A stretch of 64,000 nucleotides of DNA, taken from NCBI RefSeq assembly GCF_001187505.1, contig NZ_CP012150.1, forward strand, positions 3,472,001-3,536,000, written 5' to 3'. Of this stretch, positions 34,403 through 43,264 are shown piece after piece. Made by a program: the position numbers and the translations under genes. The notes beneath the pieces were generated by a model. That model was not told where the DNA came from. It was given only the letters and a program-made list of their open reading frames with translations, and did no database searches. Position 1 is the stretch's first letter; the number at the start of each line of letters is the position of its first letter. Origin of the DNA: Mycolicibacterium goodii (GTDB taxonomy: Bacteria; Actinomycetota; Actinomycetes; Mycobacteriales; Mycobacteriaceae).

Positions 34403-35275
34403 TCACACGTGGTAGTCGTACCACTTGAGATAGCCGCCTGCGTCGACACGCAGCTGCATGCCGGTGACGAAGCGGGACTCGTCGGAGGCCAGCCACAGCA
34501 CGGCGTTGCTGATGTCGGCCGGTTCCACCCACGGCACCTTCATGGCCTGCTGCACGTAGAACACCGGCTCGGCGTCGGCGCGGGTGGGATGTTCCAGATC
34601 CGGTCGGAACGAGCGGTACATCGGCTCGCTCTGCAGCATGTCGGTGTTGCAGTTGGTCGGATGGATCACGTTGGCCCGGATGCCCAGTGGCGTCAGCTCG
34701 GTCGCGAGGTAATGCACGTACTCGGCGATCATGCGCTTGGACACCATGTAGCCCATGCCGCCCGGATCGGCACCCGGATTGGGCTTGTTGTGCGCGTCCA
34801 TCAGGGCCGCGGCCGACGCGGTCGCGACGATCGACGCGCCCTCGCCGAGATGGGGAAGCGCGGCCTGGATCGCGTTGATGGTGCCGACCAGGTTGGTGTT
34901 GATGCCGTCGGTCCAGGCCTGCAGCGGCGGATTGCCTTTCATCGCGGCGATACCGGCCTGCGCGACGACGATGTCGAGCCTGCCGAGTTCGCTGACACCG
35001 CGCTCAAGGGCATCCCTGAGTTGCGCGGCGTCGCGCACATCGGCCTGTGCGGTCACGACGCGGCGCCCGGCCTTCTCGACGAACCGCGCGGTCTCCTCGA
35101 GATCCTCCGGCGTCGCCAGCGAGTAGCCGATCGAATCGATGTTCCGGCACAGGTCGACGGCGATGATGTCGGCGCCTTCTTCGGCCAGCCGAACGGCGTG
35201 GCTGCGGCCCTGACCGCGCGCGGCACCGGTGATGAACGCGACCTTCCCGGCTACCCGGCCTTCTGCGCTTCCCAT
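34403..35275 (-). CDS. mycofactocin-coupled SDR family oxidoreductase
   Basis: A 290-residue SDR with the glycine motif TGAARGQG (residues 17-24), serine 154, Y176 and K180. The insertion DLCRNIDSIGYSLATPEDLEETARFVEKAGRR, found after the second strand, is the hallmark of the mycofactocin-coupled SDR subfamily, whose members hold NAD tightly and pass electrons to the redox peptide mycofactocin. It probably oxidises a secondary alcohol made by the P450 of the same operon. AAAGGACC precedes the ATG. No mycofactocin biosynthesis genes lie in the window. Confidence 0.9.
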   Translation of the reverse strand: MGSAEGRVAGKVAFITGAARGQGRSHAVRLAEEGADIIAVDLCRNIDSIGYSLATPEDLEETARFVEKAGRRVVTAQADVRDAAQLRDALERGVSELGRLDIVVAQAGIAAMKGNPPLQAWTDGINTNLVGTINAIQAALPHLGEGASIVATASAAALMDAHNKPNPGADPGGMGYMVSKRMIAEYVHYLATELTPLGIRANVIHPTNCNTDMLQSEPMYRSFRPDLEHPTRADAEPVFYVQQAMKVPWVEPADISNAVLWLASDESRFVTGMQLRVDAGGYLKWYDYHV

Positions 35276-35322
35276 CCTGGTCCTTTCAGATGTGTGCCGA
35301 AAATCGTTGTGCTGGAGAACTT

Positions 35323-36024
35323 TCAGGTGTTGCGGCCACCGTTGACGCCGAGGATCTGGCCGGTGATGTAGCCGGCCTCCTCGGAGATCAGGAAGGCGCA
35401 GGCCGCCGCGATGTCCTCGGGGCGGCCCATCCGGCGCACCGGGGTCTGGGCGATCTGCGCCTCGGTGTCGCCGAGGAAGCCCTTGTCTTCGGCCTTGCGC
35501 AGCATCGGGGTGTCGATGAACCCAGGCGGCACGGCATTGACCGTGATGCCGCTGGGGCCGTACTCCAGCGCGAGGCTCTTGGTCAGGCCGTTCACCGCCG
35601 ATTTGGCCGCGACGTAGGGCGCCATGTAGGGCTGGCCCGAGTGCGTGCTGGACGACGAGATGTTGACGATCCGGCCCCAGCCCGCCTCGATCATGTCGGG
35701 CAGCACGGCCTGGACGCAGTGGAAGACGCCGTTGAGGTTGACATCGATCACCTGCTGCCACTTCTCGAACGAGATGTCGGTGAAGCGCCGGAAGCAGTCC
35801 AATCCCGCCGCGTTGACCAGAACCGAGATCGGACCGAGCCGGGCGCGCACCGCGTTCATCGCCGCGTCGACCGCGGCGCGGTCGGTGACGTCGGCGACGT
35901 GCGAGAACTCGTCGTCCGACGCCTGCAGGTCCAGGGAGGCGACGTTGAGACCGTCGGCTCGCAACCGGGCCACGATCGCCGCTCCGATGCCGGAGCCGCC
36001 TCCGGTGACCACCGCGTTCTTCAC
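35323..36024 (-). CDS. short-chain dehydrogenase/reductase
   Basis: A 233-residue classical SDR: TGGGSGIG at residues 8-15, NAAG, NISSSSTHSG with the catalytic serine, YVAAK and the terminal ITGQILGVNGG. GTG 36024 follows GGAGG. It is the first gene of the minus-strand operon whose promoter carries operator 7, and precedes the mycofactocin-type SDR by 47 bases. Likely a 3-hydroxyacyl-CoA or alcohol dehydrogenase. Confidence 0.92.
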   Translation of the reverse strand: MKNAVVTGGGSGIGAAIVARLRADGLNVASLDLQASDDEFSHVADVTDRAAVDAAMNAVRARLGPISVLVNAAGLDCFRRFTDISFEKWQQVIDVNLNGVFHCVQAVLPDMIEAGWGRIVNISSSSTHSGQPYMAPYVAAKSAVNGLTKSLALEYGPSGITVNAVPPGFIDTPMLRKAEDKGFLGDTEAQIAQTPVRRMGRPEDIAAACAFLISEEAGYITGQILGVNGGRNT

Positions 36025-36089
36025 GACAAACCTCCGGGTTCAGTGCCGGACCCGGCTTCCTCAGCGTTCAAGAATCATCCTTCCGAATA

Positions 36090-36106
36090 TGAGAACCGTA
36101 CTCTCG
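36090..36106. promoter_or_regulatory. regulon operator site 7
   Basis: TGAGAACCGTACTCTCG matches the shared motif at 10 of 12 arm positions and lies 66 bases upstream of the SDR start in the 263-base divergent region. Confidence 0.58.
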
Positions 36107-36244
36107 TGCGCGCGGAGTTCGCAAGCTCCCGACCGCCGGTGGATATCGGCTGTTCGGGGATGTCTGCCGGGTCGCAAAGGCCATGACTAGCCGATCTGCG
36201 TTCTGCTTGAGTTCTCATGATGCGAATGTATGATTCGCCGAGGA

Positions 36245-36261
36245 TGAGAATGAAATTTCCA
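36245..36261. promoter_or_regulatory. regulon operator site 8
   Basis: TGAGAATGAAATTTCCA has one perfect arm and 10 of 12 matches. It is about 27 bases upstream of the aldehyde dehydrogenase start, and because the CoA transferase and yrbE/mce genes follow on the same strand it may control the importer too. A related repeat, GCGAAT-5-ATTCGC, lies just upstream near 36218. Confidence 0.58.
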
Positions 36262-36287
36262 TCACACCGCGCACGTCGCCGAGGAGG

Positions 36288-37769
36288 ATGATGCAGGAAA
36301 CGTCGACGATCACCGCAGAACAGCGTGCTGACCGGAAACTGTTGATCGGCGGAGAGCTGCGTGAGACGCCGCGGACGTTTCCTTCCGTCAACCCCGCCAC
36401 CACCGAGGTGCTGGGCCACGCCCCCGACGCCACGGTGGCCGACGCCGAGGCCGCCATCGCCGCGGCGCGCAAGGCGTTCGACACCACGGACTGGTCCACC
36501 GACACCGGGCTGCGGGTGCGCTGCCTCGAGCAGCTCCATCAGGCCCTGCGCGAGCACCGCGACGAACTGGCCGCGTTGACCACGGCCGAGGTCGGTGCCA
36601 CCGCCGCGCTGTGCGCCGGCGCGCAACTCGATCAGCCGATCGATATCGTCCGCTACTACGCCGACCTGCTCAAGACCTACCCGCTCACCGAAGACCTCGG
36701 CAACATCGAAAGCCGCGGCATGCAGCATCACCGGTGGGTCGAAAAGGAGGCCGCAGGCGTCGTCGCCGCGATCATCGCCTACAACTACCCGAACCAACTG
36801 GCGCTGGCCAAGCTCGCGCCCGCGCTGGCCGCGGGCTGCACGGTCGTGCTCAAGGCGGCCCCGGACACACCCCTGATCACCCTCGCGCTCGGTGAGTTGA
36901 TCGCCGAGCACACCGACATCCCGGCCGGTGTGGTCAACGTGATCTCGGGTGCCGATCCGGAGGTCGGCGCCGTGCTCACCACGAGTCCCGACGTCGACAT
37001 GGTGACCTTCACCGGTTCCACCCCGACCGGGCGGCGCATCATGGCCGCCGCGAGCGACACCCTCAAGAAGGTGTTCCTCGAGCTCGGCGGCAAGTCCGCG
37101 GCGATCATCCTCGACGACGCCGACTTCAACACCGCCGCATTGTTCTCGGCGTTCTCGATGGTGACGCACGCCGGCCAGGGCTGCGCGCTGACCTCGCGGC
37201 TGCTGGTGCCCGCGGCGCACAAGGATGAGATCGTCGAACTGGTCAAGAACAATTTCGGCCTGGTGCGCCTGGGGAATCCAGCGGATCCGTCGGTGTACAT
37301 GGGTCCGCTGATCAGCGAGAGACAACGCGACAAGGTCGACGGCATGGTCAGGCGCGCCGTCGCGGCCGGGGCGACGCTGGTGACCGGCGGCGAGAAGGTC
37401 GATCCCGGTTACTTCTACACGCCGACGCTGCTCGCCGATGTCGATCCCGACAGCGAGATCGCGCAGGAGGAGGTCTTCGGACCCGTCCTCGCCGTCATCT
37501 CCTACACCGATGACGACGACGCCGTTCGCATCGCCAACAACTCCATCTACGGGTTGTCGGGCGCGGTGTTCGGCGGCGAGCAGCGGGCACTGGCCCTCGC
37601 CCGCCGGATCCGCACCGGCACGTTCTCGATCAACGGCGGCAACTACTTCAGCCCCGACAGCCCGTTCGGCGGTTACAAGCAGTCGGGCATCGGCCGCGAG
37701 ATGGGCACCGCGGGACTCGAGGAATTCCTGGAGTCGAAGACGTTCGCCACCGTGGTGGCCCAGCAATGA
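36288..37769 (+). CDS. aldehyde dehydrogenase family protein
   Basis: A 493-residue NAD(P)-dependent aldehyde dehydrogenase, full length. The catalytic glutamate is in LELGGKSA (about residue 265) and the nucleophilic cysteine in GQGCALTSRL (about 298); IAYNYPNQLALAKLAPALAAG and the terminal GGYKQSGIGREMG are typical. Two ATG codons stand in tandem; GAGGAGG touches the first, so the second (36291) has the better spacing. It probably oxidises an aldehyde, for example one released by the aldolase-like proteins. Confidence 0.93.
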   Translation: MMQETSTITAEQRADRKLLIGGELRETPRTFPSVNPATTEVLGHAPDATVADAEAAIAAARKAFDTTDWSTDTGLRVRCLEQLHQALREHRDELAALTTAEVGATAALCAGAQLDQPIDIVRYYADLLKTYPLTEDLGNIESRGMQHHRWVEKEAAGVVAAIIAYNYPNQLALAKLAPALAAGCTVVLKAAPDTPLITLALGELIAEHTDIPAGVVNVISGADPEVGAVLTTSPDVDMVTFTGSTPTGRRIMAAASDTLKKVFLELGGKSAAIILDDADFNTAALFSAFSMVTHAGQGCALTSRLLVPAAHKDEIVELVKNNFGLVRLGNPADPSVYMGPLISERQRDKVDGMVRRAVAAGATLVTGGEKVDPGYFYTPTLLADVDPDSEIAQEEVFGPVLAVISYTDDDDAVRIANNSIYGLSGAVFGGEQRALALARRIRTGTFSINGGNYFSPDSPFGGYKQSGIGREMGTAGLEEFLESKTFATVVAQQ

Positions 37770-37794
37770 GCGCGAACAGGAAAGGGCAGCACCG

Positions 37795-39003
37795 ATGAGC
37801 GGGCCACTGGAAGGTATTCGGGTCCTCGAGGTCGCCATGTACGGGTTCGTCCCGTCGGCGGGCGCGGTGCTGGGGGAGTGGGGCGCCGACGTCATCAAGG
37901 TCGAGCACGCCGTCACCGGCGATCCGCAGCGCGGTCTGCGCCAGACGGGGCAGTTGCGGGTCGACGGCGATCCGAACCCGAACATCGAACACGCCAACCG
38001 CGGCAAGCGCAGCATCGGACTGGACATGTCGGTGCCCGAGGGGCGAGAGATATTGATGGAGTTGGCGAAACGCGCCGACGTGTTCCTGACCAGCTTCCTG
38101 CCCGGGCACCGCCAGAAATTCGGGATCGACGTCGGCGACATCCGCGCGGTCAACCCGAAGATCATCTACGCACGCGGCAGCGCGCTCGGGCCGCGCGGCG
38201 AGGAGTCGGTCAAGGGCGGCTACGACATGACGGCGTTCTGGTGCCGCGCCGGTACCGCGGCGACCATCACGCCGCCCGGCATCGAGGGCATGATCGGTCC
38301 GCCGGGCCCCGCCTACGGCGACACCATCTCAGGCACCAACCTCGCAGGCGGAATCGCCGCGGCGCTGTTCAAGCGGGAGCGCACGGGCGAACCCTCGGTC
38401 GTGGACGTGTCGCTGCTGGGCAGCGGCCTGTGGGCGATGGGGCACACGATCGCCCTGACCAGTCATCTCAACCAGTTGATGGTGCAGCCGCCGCCGGGTG
38501 TGCACGGGTCGCCGATCAACCCGCTGGTCGGGCTCTACGCGACCGCCGACGGCCGTTACATCTCGTTCGTGATGATGCAACCCACCAAGTTCTGGGCCGA
38601 CGTGTGCCGTCACATGGATCTCGAGGACTACATCGACGATCCGCGGTTCGCGACCGCCGAGTCCATCGCGGAGAACACCGCGGCCGCGGTCGAGATCCTC
38701 ACCGAGGCCATGAGGAAACGCACCCTGCCGGAATGGAGCGAACGGTTCGCGACGCTCGCCGGTCCGTGGGCGCCCGTGCAGGACACCTTGCAGGCCGCAC
38801 AGGACAACCAGATCCGGGCCAACGGGTATCTCGTGCAGGCCGGTGAACTCGAACTCGTCGCCAACCCGGTGCAGTTCGACGTCGCGGCGCCGCAACCGGG
38901 ACCCGCTCCAGGTTTCGCCGAACAGACCGACGACATCCTCGCCGAACTCGGCCTCGACTGGGACCGCATCATCGAGCTCAAGACCGCCGGCGCCGTCACC
39001 TAG
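37795..39003 (+). CDS. CaiB/BaiF family class III CoA transferase
   Basis: A 402-residue class III CoA transferase. The N terminus GIRVLEVAMYGFVPSAGAVLGEWGADVIKVEH and HANRGKRSIGLDMSVPEGRE are typical; the region GPPGPAYGDTISGTNLAGG holds the usual catalytic aspartate. It follows the aldehyde dehydrogenase by 25 bases and precedes the yrbE/mce operon by 291. It probably activates the acid from the aldehyde dehydrogenase or from the imported lipid. Confidence 0.92.
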   Translation: MSGPLEGIRVLEVAMYGFVPSAGAVLGEWGADVIKVEHAVTGDPQRGLRQTGQLRVDGDPNPNIEHANRGKRSIGLDMSVPEGREILMELAKRADVFLTSFLPGHRQKFGIDVGDIRAVNPKIIYARGSALGPRGEESVKGGYDMTAFWCRAGTAATITPPGIEGMIGPPGPAYGDTISGTNLAGGIAAALFKRERTGEPSVVDVSLLGSGLWAMGHTIALTSHLNQLMVQPPPGVHGSPINPLVGLYATADGRYISFVMMQPTKFWADVCRHMDLEDYIDDPRFATAESIAENTAAAVEILTEAMRKRTLPEWSERFATLAGPWAPVQDTLQAAQDNQIRANGYLVQAGELELVANPVQFDVAAPQPGPAPGFAEQTDDILAELGLDWDRIIELKTAGAVT

Positions 39004-39294
39004 ATCCGATGCACGACACGTTCGGAACCGCCCTGTCCTGCCGGGATGCCAAGGGCGCGCAAACATCAACCATCGGAGTGGGTTCTGCCGAATTCGCCCT
39101 CGCGGCACTCACCGCTTCCGATACGATCGGCGCCTTGGTTGCGGACGAGCTCACGGGCCCGTCAGACGGTCACTTCCGTTGCAGATCAGCGCAATCGGCG
39201 TGCGCCAGGAGATCGTCCCAACGGCGTACACGCACGGAATCGACGAATTGACTGACGCGTCAACACCGAACCGACCTGGAGGGACCACAAGCGA
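39004..39294. other. intergenic region upstream of the mce operon
   Basis: 291 bases between the CoA transferase stop and yrbEA. I see no supported gene; an 80-codon frame at 39009-39251 is low-complexity and lacks family features. No full copy of the shared TGAGAA/TTCTCA motif was found. TGACGCGTCA at 39253-39262 is a perfect 10-base palindrome within TTGAC-6-GTCAA (39248-39263) and could be a regulatory or promoter element. Confidence 0.5.
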
Positions 39295-40092
39295 ATGGCC
39301 AATAGGTGGTCGCCCGGTGTGAAACTGGGCCGCAACCTGTCCGGGCCGATGCAGGCCGTCGGGGCGTTGTTCTCGATGTCGCTCGACGCGATCCTGTTCG
39401 CGTTCCGCCGCCCGTTCCAGGGGCGCGAATTCCTCGAACAGTGCTGGTTCATCGCGCGGGTCTCCATGGCGCCGACGCTGCTGGTGGCCATCCCGTTCAC
39501 GGTGCTGGTGAGCTTCACGCTGAACATCCTGCTGCGCGAACTCGGGGCGGCCGATCTCTCCGGTGCGGGCGCGGCGTTCGGCGCGGTGACGCAGCTCGGC
39601 CCGATGGTGACGGTGCTGATCGTCGCGGGCGCAGGCGCCACCGCGATGTGCGCCGACCTGGGCTCACGCACCATCCGCGAGGAGATCGACGCGATGGAAG
39701 TGTTGGGAATCAACCCCATTCAGCGTCTGGTGACCCCGCGCATCCTCGCCTCCGGCCTGGTGGCACTGCTGCTCAACAGCCTCGTGGTGATCATCGGCAT
39801 CCTCGGCGGCTACGTGTTCTCGGTGTTCATCCAGGACGTGAACCCGGGCGCGTTCGCCGCGGGCATCACGCTGTTGACCGGCGTGCCCGAGGTGATCATC
39901 TCCTGCGTCAAGGCCGCGTTGTTCGGGCTCATCGCGGGCCTGGTGGCGTGCTATCGCGGGCTGACCATCGTCGGCGGCGGCGCCAAGGCCGTCGGCAACG
40001 CCGTCAACGAGACCGTGGTGTACGCCTTCATGGCGCTGTTCGTGATCAACGTGGTGGTGACCGCCATCGGCATCCGGATGACGTCGGGTTAG
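39295..40092 (+). CDS. yrbEA: YrbEA, MlaE-type permease of the Mce importer
   Basis: A 265-residue integral membrane protein of the MlaE/YrbE family, one of the two permease subunits of an Mce lipid-import ABC system. Signatures are GAGATAMCADLGSRTIREEIDAMEVLGINPIQRLVTPR (the EExDA coupling motif), then several membrane helices to VVYAFMALFVINVVVTAIGIR. GGAGGG is 11 bases before the ATG. It is the first gene of an eight-gene operon. The ATPase, MceG, is not in the window and is normally encoded elsewhere. Confidence 0.96.
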   Translation: MANRWSPGVKLGRNLSGPMQAVGALFSMSLDAILFAFRRPFQGREFLEQCWFIARVSMAPTLLVAIPFTVLVSFTLNILLRELGAADLSGAGAAFGAVTQLGPMVTVLIVAGAGATAMCADLGSRTIREEIDAMEVLGINPIQRLVTPRILASGLVALLLNSLVVIIGILGGYVFSVFIQDVNPGAFAAGITLLTGVPEVIISCVKAALFGLIAGLVACYRGLTIVGGGAKAVGNAVNETVVYAFMALFVINVVVTAIGIRMTSG

Positions 40093-40100
40093 GCGCGCCG

Positions 40101-40958
40101 ATGGGAACCATGACCATCCTGCGGTCGACCTATCCGCGGCTCACCCGGCAGTTCAACAAGCCGGTCTCGACGTTGAGCCGGGTCGGCGACCACACGCTGT
40201 TCTACCTCCGCGCGATCGCGGGCACCCCGCACGCCGCGCTGCACTACCGCAAGGAGCTCGTCCGGCTGATCGCCGAGATCTCCATGGGCGCAGGCACACT
40301 CGCGATGATCGGCGGAACCGTCGTCATCGTCGGCTTCCTGACGCTGGCCACCGGCGGCGTGCTGGCGATCCAGGGATATTCGTCGCTGGGCAACATCGGT
40401 ATCGAGGCGCTCACCGGATTCCTCTCGGCGTTCATCAACGTACGCATCGCCGCCCCGGTGGTCGCGGGCATCGGCCTGGCCGCCACATTCGGCGCCGGTG
40501 TGACCGCCCAGCTCGGCGCCATGCGCATCAACGAGGAGATCGACGCGCTCGAGTCGATGGCGATCCGTCCGGTCGAATACCTCGTGAGCACTCGCATCGT
40601 GGCCGGGATGGTCGCCATCACGCCGCTGTACGCGATCGCGGTGATCCTTTCGTTCCTGGCGTCCCAGTTCACCACCGTGGTGCTGCTCGGCCAGTCCGGC
40701 GGGCTCTACAACCACTACTTCGACACGTTCCTCAACCCGATCGACCTGTTGTGGTCGTTCCTGCAGGCGATTCTGATGGCCATCACGATCCTGCTGATCC
40801 ACACCTATTTCGGATATTTCGCGTCCGGCGGCCCGTCCGGTGTCGGCGTGGCGGTCGGCAACGCCGTGCGCACCTCGCTGATCGTCGTCGTCTCCGTGAC
40901 GCTGCTGGTGTCGCTCGCGGTGTACGGGTCCAACGGAAACTTCAACTTGTCGGGGTAG
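40101..40958 (+). CDS. yrbEB: YrbEB, MlaE-type permease of the Mce importer
   Basis: A 285-residue second permease. It has the matching motif TAQLGAMRINEEIDALESMAIRPVEYLVSTR and about five to six membrane helices (for example ISMGAGTLAMIGGTVVIVGFLTLATGG and LIVVVSVTLLVSLAVYG). ATG 40101 lies 8 bases after the yrbEA stop. It is expected to form a heterodimeric channel with YrbEA. Confidence 0.96.
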   Translation: MGTMTILRSTYPRLTRQFNKPVSTLSRVGDHTLFYLRAIAGTPHAALHYRKELVRLIAEISMGAGTLAMIGGTVVIVGFLTLATGGVLAIQGYSSLGNIGIEALTGFLSAFINVRIAAPVVAGIGLAATFGAGVTAQLGAMRINEEIDALESMAIRPVEYLVSTRIVAGMVAITPLYAIAVILSFLASQFTTVVLLGQSGGLYNHYFDTFLNPIDLLWSFLQAILMAITILLIHTYFGYFASGGPSGVGVAVGNAVRTSLIVVVSVTLLVSLAVYGSNGNFNLSG

Positions 40959-40967
40959 GAGCAGGAG

Positions 40968-42242
40968 TTGACACGAAACATCGGCCCCGGCCCGGCCCAC
41001 CGGTCCGAGACGGACAGCTCGGCGGCGCCCGTGGCGGCCCGTCCCGGGCGCAGCTTCGGCGCGGGCGGCCACGCCCGGCCCATCGCCGGTCTCGCCACCG
41101 TCGTCGTGGTCGGCCTGATCATCGCGCTGGCGGTGACGCTGTTCCGCGGCGACTTCACGAAAACCGAACCGGTGACGGTGATCTCGGACCGTGCCGGCCT
41201 GGTGATGAACCCCGACGCCAAGGTCAAGGTGCGTGGTGTCCAGGTGGGCACCGTCGGCTCGATCGAAACGCTGCCCGACGGACGGGCCGCGCTGCACCTC
41301 AAGATGGACCCCGCCCAACTGCGCCTGATTCCCGGCAATGTGACGGCCGACATCGCGTCCTCCACGGTGTTCGGTGCGAAGTTCGTCGATCTCGTCCCGC
41401 CCGAGAAACCCGAGGGGACCATGCGGCCCGGCCAGGTCCTGCAGGGCGAACACGTCACCGTCGAGGTCAACACCGTCTTCCAGCAACTCACGCGCGTGCT
41501 CGACAAGATCGACCCCGCCAAGCTCAACGAGACGCTCGGCGCGATCTCGTCGGCCTTCGGCGGCCGCGGGGAGAAGATGGGCCAGACGGTCAGCGACTTC
41601 CGGGCCCTGCTGGCCGAACTCGAACCCAGCCTGCCCAATCTCAGCCGTGACATCGAATCGATGGCGGTGGTGTCGGGCGCCTACGGCGACGCCGCGCCGG
41701 ACCTGCTCAAAACCATCCAGAACACCAACCGCATCAGCGACAGCATCGTCGACGAACAGCAGAACCTCGACGCGTTTCTGGTCAGCTCGATCGGCCTGGC
41801 CGACATCGGCAACGAGGTCATCGGCGGTAACCGCGAGGCGCTGCGCACCACACTGGACCTGCTGGTGCCCACCACCGATCTGCTCAACGAGTACGCGCCG
41901 GGCCTCAACTGCGCGCTCGAAGGCATGGTGTACGTCAACAACCAACCGCCACAGATGGATCCGGGTGTCCTGGTGAACGTCGCCTTCACGCTCGGCATCG
42001 AGCGCTATCGTTACCCACAGAACCTGCCCAAGGTGGCGGCCAAGGGGGGACCGCAGTGCATGGGGCTGCCCTACATCGGTTTCGGCAACCGCTCCAAGTA
42101 CCTGGTCACCGACACCAACGCCAACCCGTGGCAGTACGGCAACCAGGGCATCCTGCTGAACTCCGACGGTCTCAAGCAGCTGCTGTTCGGGCCGCTGGAC
42201 GGTCCGCCACGTAACACCGCACAGATCGGAATGCCCGGATGA
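40968..42242 (+). CDS. mceA: MceA, mammalian-cell-entry family protein
   Basis: A 424-residue Mce protein: an N-terminal membrane anchor (ATVVVVGLIIALAVTLF), an MCE domain from about residue 60 (VISDRAGLVMNPDAKVKVRGVQVGTVGSI), a long helical region and a C-terminal domain. The start is TTG 40968 with AGGAGCAGGAG upstream, which is unusual but fits the spacing. It should form a heterohexameric ring with MceB-F that passes lipid through the periplasm. Its end overlaps mceB by 4 bases. Confidence 0.95.
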   Translation: MTRNIGPGPAHRSETDSSAAPVAARPGRSFGAGGHARPIAGLATVVVVGLIIALAVTLFRGDFTKTEPVTVISDRAGLVMNPDAKVKVRGVQVGTVGSIETLPDGRAALHLKMDPAQLRLIPGNVTADIASSTVFGAKFVDLVPPEKPEGTMRPGQVLQGEHVTVEVNTVFQQLTRVLDKIDPAKLNETLGAISSAFGGRGEKMGQTVSDFRALLAELEPSLPNLSRDIESMAVVSGAYGDAAPDLLKTIQNTNRISDSIVDEQQNLDAFLVSSIGLADIGNEVIGGNREALRTTLDLLVPTTDLLNEYAPGLNCALEGMVYVNNQPPQMDPGVLVNVAFTLGIERYRYPQNLPKVAAKGGPQCMGLPYIGFGNRSKYLVTDTNANPWQYGNQGILLNSDGLKQLLFGPLDGPPRNTAQIGMPG

Positions 42243-43264
42243 GGCGCGTCTCAGGAACTCTCGTCAAGTTCGGGGTGTTCGCCGTTGTCATGGCGGTGCT
42301 CACCGCGTTCCTGTTCATGACGTTCTCCGAATACCGCGGCGGCGCCTATGCGGGCTACTCCGCGGTGTTCGACGACGCGTCGCGACTGGAGTCCGGAGAC
42401 TCCGTCCGGGTCGCAGGCGTGCGGGTGGGCACCGTGAAAAGCGTGTCGCTGCAACCGGACCGGACCGTCCTGGTCGAGTTCGACACCGAACGCAACATTG
42501 CGCTCACCACCGGCACCAAGGCGGCGGTGCGCTACCTGAACCTCGTCGGGGACCGATACCTGGAACTCATCGACAGCCCGGGGTCGACACGCCTGCTGCC
42601 GTCAGGGTCCCGGATCCCGAAGGAGCGCACGTCGGGGGCGCTGGACCTGGACCTGCTGCTCGGCGGGCTGAAGCCGGTGATCCAGGGTCTGAACCCGCAG
42701 GACGTCAACGCGCTGACGTCCTCGCTCATCCAGATCTTCCAGGGCCAGGGCGACACGCTCAGCTCGCTGATGAGCAAGACGTCGTCGTTCTCGAACACGT
42801 TGGCCGACAACGGCCAGGTGATCCAGCAGCTGATCGACAACCTCAACACCGTCGTGGCGACGCTGAACAAGGACGGAAGCAAGTTCTCGGCCACGGTCGA
42901 TCGTCTGGAGCAGTTGATCGGCGGGTTGTCACAGGATCGGGACCCGATCGGCACGGCGGTGACACAACTCGACAACGGCACGGCGTCCATCGCGAGCCTG
43001 CTCACCCAGGCCCGGCCGCCGCTGGCCGCGACGGTTGATCAGCTCAACCGGATGGCGCCGCTGCTCGACGATCACAAGGCCACCCTCGACGCCGGCTTGC
43101 AGAGGGCGCCGACCAACTACCGCAAGCTGGCTCGCCTCGGCTCCTACGGCAGCTGGATCATGTACTACATCTGCGGACTGTCGTTCCGCGTCACCGACCT
43201 GCAGGGCAGAACTGCGGTCTTTCCCATGCTCAAGCAAGAAGGCGGGAGGTGCGCGGAGCCCTGA
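42239..43264 (+). CDS. mceB: MceB
   Basis: A 341-residue Mce protein with an N-terminal anchor (FGVFAVVMAVLTAFLFMTF), an MCE domain (YSAVFDDASRLESGDSVRVAGVRVGTVKSV) and a helical region rich in leucine, glutamine and asparagine. ATGA overlap with mceA. There is little C-terminal extension. Confidence 0.95.
   Translation: MRRVSGTLVKFGVFAVVMAVLTAFLFMTFSEYRGGAYAGYSAVFDDASRLESGDSVRVAGVRVGTVKSVSLQPDRTVLVEFDTERNIALTTGTKAAVRYLNLVGDRYLELIDSPGSTRLLPSGSRIPKERTSGALDLDLLLGGLKPVIQGLNPQDVNALTSSLIQIFQGQGDTLSSLMSKTSSFSNTLADNGQVIQQLIDNLNTVVATLNKDGSKFSATVDRLEQLIGGLSQDRDPIGTAVTQLDNGTASIASLLTQARPPLAATVDQLNRMAPLLDDHKATLDAGLQRAPTNYRKLARLGSYGSWIMYYICGLSFRVTDLQGRTAVFPMLKQEGGRCAEP

Noticed and set aside
36075..38165. 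696-codon open frame on the minus strand
   Set aside because: Antisense to the aldehyde dehydrogenase and CoA transferase genes; low-complexity translation and no ribosome site.
39009..39251. 80-codon frame between the CoA transferase and yrbEA
   Set aside because: No ribosome site, no domain, and composition unlike the flanking genes; treated as intergenic.
40089..41945. 618-codon open frame on the minus strand
   Set aside because: Antisense to yrbEB and mceA; the translation is a run of charged repeats with no family features.
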